From: Capitella teleta
Lineage: Eukaryota; Annelida; Polychaeta; Capitellidae
DNA length: 64,000 nucleotides
Direction of reading: 5' to 3'
NCBI GenBank assembly: GCA_000328365.1
Contig: KB298688.1
Span: 1 to 64,000 of the forward strand
Every line of letters begins with the position of its first letter. Positions within the stretch are counted from its first letter, which is position 1. Position numbers and translations under genes: made by a program. A model generated the notes under the pieces. That model ran no database searches. It was not told the DNA's origin and saw only the letters and a program-made list of their open reading frames with translations. Below, in pieces: positions 40,709 to 54,004 of this stretch.

Positions 40709-43700
40709 AGTTGGAACACCGGGTAGATTGGTCGGATCACGATCTCTCACGGCTGCCAGTCCGCCCTGTACAGTGCCCTAAGCAGGAAAAATCCCTCAAG
40801 GATTAGATTGGACACTAAACAGGTGTTTGAGAGAAGATGGGGAAGGGGGGAGGGGTATATTAGACGGGCTCGATCATTCTGGCTTTTGTTGGGGGAAAAT
40901 AGGGTGAGTGCTGCAAATGGCGTTTTTTTTTTTTTTGCATACATCTTTTTTAGAACAGGAAGAAATTGTGGGCAAGAGAAAAAAAAGTTCATTTCGCTTC
41001 CGACAGAAACAGAAATAGATACGAGAGGATTGGCTCCGATAACGAGTATAAAATATTGACCGCAATGACAATATAAAGTGGCACGTGCTGAAGACGAACG
41101 GCCGAGTTCTGATGACGTAATGAGTAACATACACTGGTGCACCAAGGGAGGGAGAGAGAGGGCTGAACCATCGTGAACACAACCGTCTGGTTCTCCCAAG
41201 TGATGCATGGAGTCGGATGACAACGCAACTATATTTCGGCGGCATTTACGGAATATCAAAGGAGAATTAGATCCTGATAAATACAGGATCAAAGCGGAGT
41301 TGGATCTAGGGTGACATAGACGGATTTCGAGGATTCTCACTGAGGGAGGCAATCAAGGAGAGGTAATTGCTGACGGGATGTTTTAGAATATGTATACATA
41401 TTGCTATATAGGTTTATATATTTTTTTTTGTTATAGGGGAGTAGGTTGAGGGGGTGGTGATAAAGAAACGGGGAGAAGGGAAAGACTACTAGGCAAAAAT
41501 GAGCATAAGACATTGTACAGTAACCACCCGTCCTCTTACAGCTCTCTTTATTTTCAACACCCCCATCTGTTGAGCATCGAAATGCCTCGCCACTCATCGC
41601 TGTCCGAATGAGAAGATGACAAACGGGATCTTTGGCCCGCAGAACAATCCGTCTGTCAAGATAGCAGCGCGGATCCAAGCATCTCAGCAGAATAAAATCC
41701 GACATTGAAGACCTTGGGCTGTCCTCGCTATTAGTCTTTGATCTATGTACTTTTGACCGATACTTCGATTGCTTATCATGCATACAGCTTTGATACAAAC
41801 GCCATGCACTGTTCTATTGTGATGCCTTGATGATAAATAGTCCCTGGATGCACCAATTGACAGCTTGGTAATGCCAGAGGTTTTGGTCGTAAAGAATGAA
41901 TTGTCAGCTTATTAATTATTATAACCCAAGACTCGCTCACATGTGAACACAAGCACAACGTGAAGGTATACGTCTATGCCCTGATCAATACATACATGTA
42001 TAATGTACATGGATATACCCAACAGACTTAATCACAACCATCATACAAAATTGAAAGTCAGATTATATTGGGTGGAATCGTTATCATACACCAATATATT
42101 TCTTAAATTAATAAGAGAGATCCACAAAAATCGTCTTCATTCCTCAGAGGTTGTCTGCTAAGCAAAATAACAGCGAAATCTGGGGGATTTTTGCGGCATT
42201 CCCTGATGACAATTAATTGTTTTATGTTTTTGTTTTCTGGGAATTAAATTTTTTAGCAGTATAGGACATTTGTGGGATTTTTTGGAAGCATCGGTGTCAT
42301 AGCTTGGCAGTTTAATCATACAGTGTATGTTATTATACCTTGGACGATTGCCAAGATTCGAGATCGGGAGTGCATCTATGACTCGTGACCTTTGCAAACT
42401 CGTAAAACCCTTGATGAGTTCAAGTATTTATGACAAAAACTTCATGCATAGAATTTTCTGCGTCTTATAGGCGCATTGTCTGAAGGACAGGGTGGCCCAT
42501 AAAATTGTATGCCATTTGTGGGGCTTTTAAGAGAGACAAGGATGAAGCTCTGGTCATCGTCTTGAGCTATGAGGATCGAGCTCTGAGAACTGCTTCCCTG
42601 CATCTAGGCACCGTCTTAGGCAGATGGAAACGAATTCTAGTGCGTTGCCTGCCCTTGATGCAGCCAACGTTGTATGGCATCATTGAACTGGACATGCACA
42701 CCTTCACTAAGCCTTAATGGCATTCCGGCACGCAATACTAATAGATCTAACACGCTACCACTGTGTATAAAGCTCATTTCAACAGGTTGCCGGTGTATAC
42801 ATGTACAGCAGGTTTGTTAAAGCCTTGAGTCGAACTTGACTCCTGTGCATGTCAGTGAATCCGCGCCCTTGATTATGAGGGTGTTTTTAACAAGGTGGGA
42901 CGCAGTGCTTGATGGGGGCATTGTCCTCTTGCTGCAGCGTCTTCAGAGTGGTGGAAAAGAGAGGTCCTAATTGGTCCTCTCTGTCTGTCCTTCTCCTTTT
43001 CTCCTCTCATTCTGTCTCTTTGGTGCAACAACCTGAATTGCAGGCTGTGGCGTCCACCGATCTGTAATAATGAATGCTGCAATGAATGAATTGCTTTCCG
43101 CATGGAGCGGTCCCTTCACGGCTGAATGCTTGGAGAGTGTCGAAGTCTCTTCGCTTCGTGCAAATCAAGTCAATTCAGTAGAAACTTGCTCCTAGCCACG
43201 TTTCATATGAAATCCAAACGATGGAATCAACAGCTTTGTTTATCGCTGTGTATTTGAAAGCATTCAGAGAGCGTCTCGAATTAATGCATCATTCGGCGTT
43301 CGAAATGAATGGATGACTTTAATACCCAAGCCTCCCAGTGGAGTCCATTTTACAGATGAGAAAATCTAACGAAGTGTTTATAAATAGAAAGACTGGTGCA
43401 TACTTGCAGGTCATAAGACATCGTGACTTTGTACAGTGATCGATTGTACCAAAGCGGCATCGGTCCCCTGTCAATTCCATCCAGCGTTCATGTTGACTCA
43501 GCTACAAGAGCCATGCACTCGATGTAATCTGATAATGGGCTTTGAGAAAGATCCGTAGAGTCAACAGAGCAACAGTTGCACAGGGTGCCGCCGAGCATAT
43601 TGATGGTACACGTGACGTTTGGTATTTCGACGGCTTGTGTGTTTTAAAAGCCGGTTAGAGTGCTGTAGATAAGGGGTGCTGAGATGGACACTGTGAGCAA

Positions 43701-46700
43701 CAGATGAAACATGGTTGCAGCAGAGATGCAAGAAGTAATTACAGGGCATGAGATGAGGAGGTTTTGATGTGGCTATTCTTACAGGATCCATCAGTCATAG
43801 AAACATTGTCATCCATCTTGCGACTAACCGCAGGGATCCGAATTCATTTGTATCATCCGCGAAGAGGGACTTGTTGCTCGGGATGAGGGAGGAATAGAGG
43901 AGGAAAGAGAGGAGGAAGGGCTCACTCTTTCGAAGAACTCAAATCATGGAACCCTCAATTTGTTGGGATTACCGTAATCCACTCCTCAAAAGATCACACG
44001 TCAGTCACATGCCTCAAAGAAGAAGTTTAAACCTCTTTTGATTAATCGGCTGTGGCGGCAGTGTGACATGGCCTCTGGGCTGAAGACCCTGCTTACGTAG
44101 TACTGTAGTACATAACCCCGCACTGGCTTATGGACTGGTCATTGGCCAATTGTACCCTCACACACCTGTCTGCAGGTTGTCCCCTCAACTGATACACGAC
44201 GTCACAGGAGTCAGTGCTAACTGTGACAAATGGTCACTCTTGTTATATCGACGGACAACGAGTTTTGACCACTCAACGCGGTGATTTTCACAGGAGGTCA
44301 GCGAGAAGAAGCCTGATGGGCAAAAGACCGAGTGTTGTTTTACTGGAAAATGAAATAGAATCCCCGAGTAGAGGTGGTGACTTAATGCGACCATTTAATC
44401 ACAACACCGTTAACGTATATGATTACACAAAGGAACACCATTGCACGAATGCAATCGGTAGGTATCACGTGATATGGACCATATAGTATCAGTGTATATA
44501 GCTGGCGATACACTGTTATAGTGTGTCTTGGCCCTACCATTTCGAGTCTAGCAATCGGCTTGTAGAAAGCGAAGAGACGTCGAAATGTCTCATTCCCCTT
44601 CTTCATCAACCAGTTCAGTCAATATAGGCCTCTCTTCACATTCCCATCACGAATACTAAATTATAATAATGATAGTTTTAACTAGATGATTTAAATACAT
44701 GTATTTCGTTCCTAGTAATTTGAAGTTGTGGAATATGCAAAAAACCTTGGTTTTTGCGTAACCACAACCGGCGTCTACATTTTGTTAACGCCAAAGGGAG
44801 CACAATGTACTTATTTATCGCTGCATGTATATTGCCATACTTCTCCAAAGTCACAAGCACTTGAGCTCTTGTCCTGCATGTGTCTTGTTTGTCGCAGTTG
44901 TTTCGCAGAATGTCAACAAAAGAGTCCGTGTCCATTGAGAGTCTCATTCTCAGTCTTGTCTCGCTCCGTGATCAAAGCGCGCTAGTCTTGGGGCAGCTTT
45001 GGTCGAGAAAAGAAGTCTTTCAATTTCACTAAGTGCCGGCAGACACCTTAATTACAGAACAGGCCAGTCTATTGCGCGGTCGTTTGTATTCGACGCATGC
45101 CATGCGTGTAGGAACGCCCCTTAAGTTTGCCTTCATCGGAAGATGCCGGTGTTCAGGCTTATTTTCCATCAAAGCGATGTGCGTAAAATGTGGCGCGAAT
45201 AGTGAATTGGGCAGTCGTGTTGCTGCATAATAAACAAGTTGTTGACTGCGCATTGTTAAGTGGGTCCTATACGCATTCTTCAAAGCGAAATATGTACTTT
45301 TATGCAATAAAGAGTGGTTGCCAATCATTGTATAATCACCATAAATCTATGTATATATCATTTCTTATATTCACATGTTTCCTGCAAATGCAAATATATT
45401 GCCAAGCTGCTATAGTCATGAACACCAGCTGAACTAGCATATAGCCACACGAACCCCTAATTACGACATGTTTAGTAAATATTGCCATATCTGACCAGAA
45501 TAAAGCTGTACCATATGCGACCATAACTTAGAAAAACATCCGTGACAAATGCCCCTCACTATGGAACATTCTACCTCGGACAATATGTGCTTCACTTATA
45601 AGGAAATTGCGTGAATAAATCCAAACGCCAATTGATCACAAAGCCTCACGTTGAAATTCTGCAGGGGGTGATATATACCCACGGAACATAGAATTCCAGG
45701 AATTGCCTGAAATTCTCGGTAACCATAGTAACCACGGAGTGGTAAAAAGTCAGCGTTTATAGCTGACGTCGGCGACTGTGGCATTCCAGAGTGAGTCTTG
45801 ATTCTCCGAGATCAACATTCGCTGGCGTTCATCTCGATAGCCGAATCGTCAGAATTCGTCATGCATTTTGCCAGACAATAGGAAATGCGTATGTGAATGC
45901 ATTTTGTTCGCTCGGGCATTGGAAATGTGAAATGCACCACTAAGCATGACTTTGTAATTACGTTGCTAGCATGCAAGAATGGGTCAAGCGATGGACATTT
46001 GGCAGATGGACAACTGGACAATGGCCGAAAGAGATTGATGGCGCATGCGTGGGGGAGATTTCTCAGTACGTGTCACGTGATGCTTCATGCGTTCGGTTCG
46101 GTCAGCAACCATTGTTGTGATTCGCGCTATCGATTTAGGTAAACAATGTCCTGTAAAGGCCACCAATTGCTTCAGCATTTATTATTAAACAATAGTGTTT
46201 ATCAATTGATTGATTTCAAGGGTTTCTGTCGATCTTTCGCTTTTTCCACAACGCTCGAGTGTACATTCAAAGCACGATCTCAGTCGGGGCTATCAAACGC
46301 CGATTGGTGGCGCCACCTCACGACTCCCAAAGCTTCATTAAAACGAGAAAAAATCGGCCAAGATAAGTCAGAGAAAGCAATTCTGAAAGCGAAACCACGG
46401 GGAATTTTATCTCCACAAGATGTATAGCCCAGAGCGATGGTATCTTCACGCTTTCTTGTATAAACACACCCTCAAAGGGAACCACAGTTGGACAAAAAGG
46501 GATGACTTCCGGTAGTCTCTGAAATGAGCGATAATATGGTCCTCGAAGGAGCTTTGCCTTGCGAGGCCAATGGGAATGGAATTGTCCTTTGCGGTTGTCT
46601 GTTAAAAGCGTCGTTTCAATGCATTGAATAGAAGTGAATGGGATTGGAGACGGGGAGCGGTGTCGCGCGAGTTTTAATTGTAGTTTGCGTTGTTTGAAGA

Positions 46701-49700
46701 CGCATCATGCATTAAGAGAAACCAGCAAAAGTACAAAATAGGAACATGAACAGCCCTAGGATTTTTGCATTTCGCAATAGAGGCCTTTGAATGACTATAT
46801 ATGTGTGGTAAGTACTGAATTATGCACTACTATATGTATGTGGGATACATCATATTCAGGAAGTACCTGGAACTATCCTCTGCGACTACTAATGCTACCT
46901 ATACATGTATTTAGCACTAATTGTATCTTACTTGTTATAATGATATTGATTATCGTCGACAGAGAACAACTTTTAAAGAGCTTAACATTGTACAACAATT
47001 ATAGTTATCGCTTCTTGAGTGAAGAAGTGAGAAGTCGAGCAAATCCCATTGTCGATCGGCAAGATATTATGATGGCCAGCGTAAGCCGTAAGGAGACTCC
47101 AGAGCCGTTATGTAATGAGCTAGAACTAATAAATAATATGAAGTCATTAACGAGTTAGTGGCCACCAATTCAGCTTTGACCATGACGACAAAAAAAAAAA
47201 ATAAAAAAAAATGGGGGGATATGAACAAAACAAGGGAACCCCCTGAGTTCTTTGTGGCATTTTACGTACTTTATATCTCCACACCTGAGAATGACCAAGA
47301 TCTGTAAGTATAGTACACCTGAATGTCATTTGTTTTCCGGGTGATCTTGTATTCATTCCTAACTAATATTAAAAAAAAAAAAAAAAAAGCACGCGTCTCA
47401 TAAACCTGACAAAAGTCTCGCGTATCAATGTACTAATTACGCTAAGAACAAATGGGGCTCGAGTTCTTATGCAGCAATCGTGAATCTGGGTCTCTTTACG
47501 TTTTTCTACTTTTTTTTAGCATTAAAAATCCCGCCATTCATAGAAACGAGTGAGTGTATCTGCTTTGATTCCAAGAAAGGGTGAATTTCGATCCATGATT
47601 TTCTAGAAGGAACTAAAAATCCCTCAATATTTAAAAGCTGTAGACAACTCAAACGATTATGCTACAGTTGTTGTAGATCTAAGACAAGATACTTGTACGG
47701 GTCTTTGTATATCTTTGTCTCTTTCTTCAAGTGATTTGCGATTTGCTACTTCATCCGAGAACTTTCCAATCACCACGACGCAGTCTATATTGGCAAGTGG
47801 CAATTAGCATGGTAATCAATTCTGTAGCCAACATTGGCAAATTCCTCAAGGGAGGACATCTAGTACACTGTTGGGAATTCGTTGAATAGCTTTCATCATT
47901 TCTTCCTTGATTGTTGTTATTTTTAAATCTTACGGCCCTTAAAAAAAATGTTACAGTTTTACCAAGTGATTTACGCACAAGGAGCAAAAAGTACAAATTG
48001 GTAATAAATTAACATTGATTGCTCTTAGATACATGCATTCACAGATGATTTGAAAATAGCCGAACATTTAAACTAAAATATTATAATTCCTCAAGTATGT
48101 GACCCGACATTATCAACACAAAACCAATGGAATGCCCTGATGAAAAAATGGCTTGGCAGCTCACCTTCTCGGGAGGGCGTATTCCAAATCAGATCAAACT
48201 CCGATGTAAACAGAATGAAGAAAGACCAAAGCGGCACCAAAAGACAGCTGAGCGATTTTGTCAGGACGCAAGCAGCGAAATAGACCAACTGAGCTGCCAC
48301 ACGAAGCTTTGAGGAGGACCTGTTGGTACAATTCTTGAGCACTGCGAGGGTGGGAGAAGCGGTGGCAGGCAGCTATAGAGAGACACGCAGGCCATTAAAT
48401 TGGCCCGCACACTTTCGAAAGGAATGATCCACCACTGCATAAAGAAAACATACGTCAATCAGGCTGATGAGTTCATCAATATGTGAGGAATTTGCTGCCG
48501 TGCTTTGGTGATGTCGAGCGAATTATTAAGTGCGAAGTGTCGTGACCGTGAGACTGGAGGGTGATTGCTTCGATCTACCGTAATGCACGTTTGATTAAAG
48601 CTAAAAGCTCCGATGGCCTCTTAAATGCGTGACGTTCACTCCATTTGCTCGTTGGTTACTGGATTGCTTCTCTAGTTGCTTCAGTTGTTCGTTCACATAA
48701 TTTAATTAATTCATTGCACAAATGCCCGCCATTATTGCATGTTTATTGTCATCCGTCAGACTGCCTTCTCCGTTGGCATTCACGCCAGATGTTCAATGAA
48801 AGCATTTTTGCTGACTCATGCCATTTTTGGTCGATCGGAGAACCGTTTATTGTTCTGAGTTTATTGGGGAATGTTTTTATTTGCCTGTGGTCCACTCAAT
48901 TATGAGTTTTATGACTTTTATGAGAATGCACATGCTGCGCTCTTTGAACATGACTCATTGTGTTATGTAACAGATGCAGAAGAAAAACCACCCTCTCCCT
49001 TTCCCCTCCTCTTTTCATGGCGACAGTGATCCCAATTCAATCGTCGTAGGGCGTAATAAAGGACATTTGCAATCAAACCCCATCGCATCAAGTAGCAAAC
49101 TGGCGACACAAGCGAATGTTTTTAAGGAATTGTTCGGCTTTTGCCTTTCGGGAACAAAAGCACTTTGTTTAATTGTGGGGCTTTCTGGCCAGAGGCTTCC
49201 TACCCAACCTTTGCGATCATTCTGGATTCAAGTGTAGCAATCTTCTGGGTGTGATCCATTCAATGCAGCAAAGTGAAATTCGATGCACGGAAGATCGCAA
49301 ATTATACGCGGCTGCAATCGTAAATATCGGGCAATGATGAAGATGTAGTCATAATAGGTGAACAGTGATCATGATGGGAATTGGTATCCCCTCATGCCAC
49401 ATAATTTATAATGCAAGTACTTCCGTATCAGGGCTATCCAGTTTTAAGCGCGGAAAATAGCTTATTATATACCTACATGTAGTATTCATTGAATATATAC
49501 ATATGCTCTAATCTTCTTGGTTCAATCCAACTTGTTTCGACTATTTTGTGGCTGGGAAGTATTTAAGTAATAATTAGTTCCATGTTCTAGCATCTTCAAG
49601 GCTAACCGTTTTTGCTAATCTATTGCAAGATGATAAATGGCAAAATAATATATCCCCGGAGGATTATAACCCTCCTGTATGTATAATGTCCACACAAACA

Positions 49701-50799
49701 GCGCTTATAATTGTCTGTCAATTGGATGAAATCTTAGCTGATGAATGATCATAAGAAGTATCCTAACCCAGAAAGAAGTACCAGTGACAGACAACTTTTG
49801 GGTTGTTTCATTTCATTCAGCGTACATCGTATTTCTCTTCAAAAAACAATGAATCAATTTCTGAGATTCAATATCTGAGTAATTGATAGCAAGAGAAAGG
49901 TTTTGGGACCAAGATGTCTCAGATCAAATTATGAACGCGAGATAGTGGGATCACGAAAACAACGAAACTAGCTGACACGTGACCGAAGGAGTTCGTAATG
50001 GTCGGAATCCCAGTTATATATAGCTCTTTGTTTTGTGTTTTTCAGACCAATTGATTCGAAAGGAAACCCCCATTTTGCTTCGGATTTAGGCCTCGACGAC
50101 TCCGGGTTTCCGTGAAACACAGCACGGGGGCAAATTCGGGTTTAAATGCAACACGTGAACCATGACCTCTCCAGGTCATATAGAGGTCACCAAGACATGT
50201 GATTTGAATCGCAAATTCGCAATTCGAGAGGCTCAACTTCGTCTGCCGAGGTTGAAACTCACCCGGTGCTGGCGAGACCTTAGGAAGGAGGGGGCGGGGG
50301 TGGGGGGTGGCCGAGAACACGCAGAGAATCAAGCGATGGACGAAGTAGAAAATAATTTCGCTGAAGATAACTTATTTTCTCCTTTAGGATTGAGATTGTT
50401 ATCCAAGGAGGAATTGTGGTGTTTCTTTGTGCATCAGGACACAAGGGGGAAGGGCCGAGAGAAGAATAAAAGCATTTCCACATTTATGTTTAGGGTCGTT
50501 TTGTCGATTTTGCTACCAATCCAAAACGGCGTGTGCTGGAAATGGTATTGAGGCAAGTAGGTCAAATACAGATTATGTATACATATGTATTATGTACTAC
50601 ATGTATATCATTAGTATATTTTTTGTGGAATTTTTCTGACATATTTGGAAAGTTAATATAATTTTAATGCAATACATCGTGCGACCGTGGGGTTAGAGTG
50701 TTTGTTTTTGCGGCTGACATAAGCCTCGTGAGCCCACGAGGAAGTGTAATCCCCACCGACCAAAGTGCTTAAGTGGGTCTATTGTTGCTATAGGGTGGA
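40709..50799. other. Gene-poor region
   Basis: About 10 kb without a coding region I can support. Open frames here are short and lack family motifs or paired splice sites. The longest, on the minus strand at 40747-41352, is low-complexity and lies in the 5' flank of the secreted-protein gene. The region has several TACATGTA octamers, A/T homopolymers near 47190 and 47373, and a purine-rich patch near 43880-43920. It could hold distal regulatory DNA, but nothing in it proves that. Confidence 0.5.
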
Positions 50800-50990
50800 G
50801 AAGTGTGACGTCATGAAATTCCCTCATGTCCTTATGTTGAGATAAGCAACTTAAAGGGTGACGTCATTTTAAACACAGCTGAATTCCCTAAAGCTCAGAT
50901 GTGGAGACAAACAACTTGGCAACAAATAACAAAAAAAAATGACTTTGCTGGGGCTTAGAACCTGGGGTGACGTCATGATTCTTCCCCTTT
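50800..50990. repeat. Degenerate tandem repeat with CRE-like TGACGTCA sites
   Basis: GTGACGTCAT occurs three times (about 50806, 50859 and 50969). The first two are followed by similar text: GAAATTCCCT...GAGATAAGCAACTT and GAATTCCCT...GAGACAAACAACTT. This indicates an old tandem duplication of a unit of roughly 50-60 bases plus a more diverged third copy. TGACGTCA is the palindromic CREB/ATF site, but no gene start is adjacent. Confidence 0.6.
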
Positions 50991-52729
50991 ATTGTGAGAA
51001 CGTAAAATAATGTGCGTTTTGAATCATCGCCAACAAAGCGTTGTCAACTCCTTTGTGCTGCTGTGCGGGCAACAATCTATACTTTCTACGATTGCTGAAC
51101 ACTGAGAATCTCCTTCCGCATATTGTTTATGACAGCACATTATTCAGCATTATTTTCAAGGACGATAATTAACGGTTCTTTGCTTCTTCGAATCTCTGGT
51201 TTTCTCATCCTGACCAATTGAACAGGGCAGCAGCCGCCTACTTCTGACAGTTGAATCGCGCTTCAGCTGCCTGTCAATTACCGATAAAAGAGACTTGGAG
51301 AACAGCAAAGGTCAGTTTAATGACTACCGGATGGCTGCTTGGTATTCATTTCACTCAATAGCAATTAATAAATGATTTTTAACCACCCTAGCTTGCATTC
51401 CAAAAGCGTTTCTGAATTCATGAAGACTGACACCGCTGGTCACAGGGTCAGATATTCCGAATGGCTTCGACCTCGAGGTCACCTCACATCGCAGGATGAT
51501 GCGACTATACATCAAACATTGATGCGATGTCGACGCGAAAGAGGATTTGGGTCAGAATGGTGAAATGGACGACTGAGGCATAAAGCTATATCTATAGATG
51601 ATTGTGTTGGGAATATTGACGTTTTTGAGTCTTTGTTGTTACAGAGGTACACGTTTCAAACGGACCCTTTAATTAAGACCAACGGACTTTTTAATTAATT
51701 GAGTAACGGTCGATCCGTAACATAGGTCCACCCGGTCAATATAATTGCAACGATTATGGACAGTTCCGATCCTTCTTAAGAATTTGTCTGAAAGTTGCTT
51801 CTGCGAAGAACAAGTATCGCTTCAATCAATCTAATCAAATACATAGAAATATGTGAAAAAAGATTCCTTTTCAGCATTCTGAATGGTGTTGCCAAGAGCT
51901 ATTCTTCAAAGCCTACCTATGTGATTTTTATTTTGTTCAATTTATTTATGTTTATAATTTTTCGGCTTCAGGAGTAATAGCGAATGTATTTTGTGCTAAT
52001 TGTATATACCTAATGTTATAATAAATGCGCCCACCGCTCTGTGAGGCTGGGATTGAGTGTTACTATGTAATATTATTGCAACAGACTTCCTCCACCCGAG
52101 ACGTCCGTGCTCAGTCTGCTATAACTGTCCACAGAACCAACTTCAACCAAGTAACGTTATGACACGTGGATTGCCACGCGATAAACGAAAAAGAGAGGAA
52201 CGTTATGATGTTATCCAAACGACTAGAGAAATTCTCAGTCATCAGGCTATTAATTAACAAACTTCAGAGCGGAACCATCTCTCGTCATAATTTGTATACT
52301 TATGTTATAGATACATGTATATCAGAAGGAGCTCCAATTGAAGTGGTCAGTCATCATGAAGATGGATGCACCAGAACGGTTCTGCATGGACAATAGGAAA
52401 TGTACAATCGTCAGAGAACATGTGAAAAGAAACCTCCACGTAAAATATTTTATAATTACTTGACCTGCTTTCAGAAGAATCTTGACCTGCTTTCCATTAT
52501 AGTGGTATTCACTTTTTCAGGTATGGTGTGCATTCCAAGTCATGAATTACATGCAGCACTACACATGAGATTAACTCATTAAAATTGTTAATCCAAAGTA
52601 TAATTTATCTGCTGCAGGTGTTTTGTGTGTGTTCGCTATTGTTCAAATGAACGAACGCATTTAGTACAGAGTAATGTGTTTGCCGATTGATTGCATTTTT
52701 TTTGCCATACAGCAATACGTGTCCAATCT
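50991..52729. other. Gene-poor region before MITE copy 2
   Basis: Only short open frames without recognisable motifs are seen, such as those near 51372-51563 and 52057-52396. I do not call genes here. Confidence 0.5.
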
Positions 52730-53441
52730 TTAAAGGGAGGGAGAACTGGTTAAAAATGGACTTTGAGTCGTTATTTGATGCACCATAAATGATTCCTATG
52801 CCTGGCCCACACAAGGAATATCATCGCTAACGATTTCGCGGGCGATATATTGCTAACTAGGCGTGACGTCAGCAGCTGTGATGAAACACCGAGTTCCCCA
52901 TCTGTTACAATGGGCCTCGTCATATCAGCGTGTCCTGCGACTAAACCCTTGGATATTCTTTTATTTTCTTTTCGGAAATAGATAGAATTATCATTTTGCC
53001 ACCAGTCAGGCGCGAAAAAATTTTTTTTTTCGCTATTTTTCTTATTTTAACAAGCGATTTTCTAGGACACCTACCATGTTTCTCATCCTGAAACAGTAAA
53101 AAGGTCAGCCAGAGTGCACCACGCATGCGCTTTCGTTTCGTAAACAACAAAGATGTCCTTTTATGGCGAAGATGCTCTGCTCTGATTGGCTGAAATCGAT
53201 AGCTTCATGAGGGGAACGGAACCAATCAGTCATCAGCCAAACCAAGCCATCAGCTGACGTTTGCCTCCTATACTTCGCAATGGAAGCCATTCTCCCATAG
53301 GCGCAATGCTAACCCCGATATTCGGAATGCATTATTTCCTTACGCTTGCATCCAGGCATGGTGTTTTTGGCACGGAATGCTATCAATTGGTGCTATGAGT
53401 CAATAGAACATCACTTAAAATTTAGTTCCCCATCCCTTTAA
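52730..53441 (-). mobile_element. piggyBac-like MITE, copy 2 (complete)
   Basis: A complete element of about 712 bases including TTAA at both ends (52730-52733 and 53438-53441). The termini are inverted: TTAAAGGGAGGGAGAACT on the left and TTAAAGGGATGGGGAACT on the right read inward. It encodes no transposase. It is about 95% identical to copy 1, so both are fairly recent. TTAA target sites plus short inverted repeats point to a piggyBac-type transposase acting in trans. Confidence 0.88.
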
Positions 53442-54004
53442 TAAAATCGCATGTTGCGATGCAATTATGTATTTAATTATGTTGTCCATATACAATATGA
53501 GTTGGCCAGGGTCGATTTTTGAGCGTGAAGGTTCCTCTGTATAAAATGCATGCATCTACTTTCACCATGCACACACCTGGTAAAGAAATCAGCAATAGTC
53601 GATTCTTGATACTTGAACTCAGGTGTAGTTAAACGAATACAAAACGAACCGAACCATAGAAGGGGTTTTTTTTTAATGCAACGCGCACAAGTGCAATTAT
53701 CCATATTACATCCAGGTACCTGTACAAGAGATTAAAAGTGAGTGGATGCACGAAGTCATCGCAAGAGTGAGATTCCACAGCACGTGTTCCCCTCGGAGGC
53801 ATGGATGCAATTCTGACAAACTTGACCAGGTGCATGCACAATGCAAGCTCAGTGAAAAAAATAACGACGTATTTGGCGAACGCTTTATTTGGATATCAAC
53901 TCGAAGCCGTTGTTTGTGTATTTGTTTTGTTTTGACGCATCTGAAACAGAAGAATAGCCCACAATACCCAATTTCGACATCCACGTGAATGCCTGAAATA
54001 AACC
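53442..54004. other. 5' flank of the EGF-TIR gene
   Basis: No coding region is supported. A possible acceptor (CATCTGAAACAG) near 53950 could open a 5' UTR exon, since an in-frame TAA lies just before the ATG at 54005. I found no separate signal-peptide exon. Confidence 0.45.

Noticed and set aside
40747-41352. 201-residue open frame on the minus strand
   Set aside because: It has no family motifs, contains a Lys run from a T homopolymer, and lies just upstream of the real signal-peptide exon. It is likely chance in the 5' flank.
46787-47158. 123-residue open frame on the plus strand
   Set aside because: It shows no recognisable domain and no supporting splice sites or neighbours. It could be a chance frame in AT-rich DNA.
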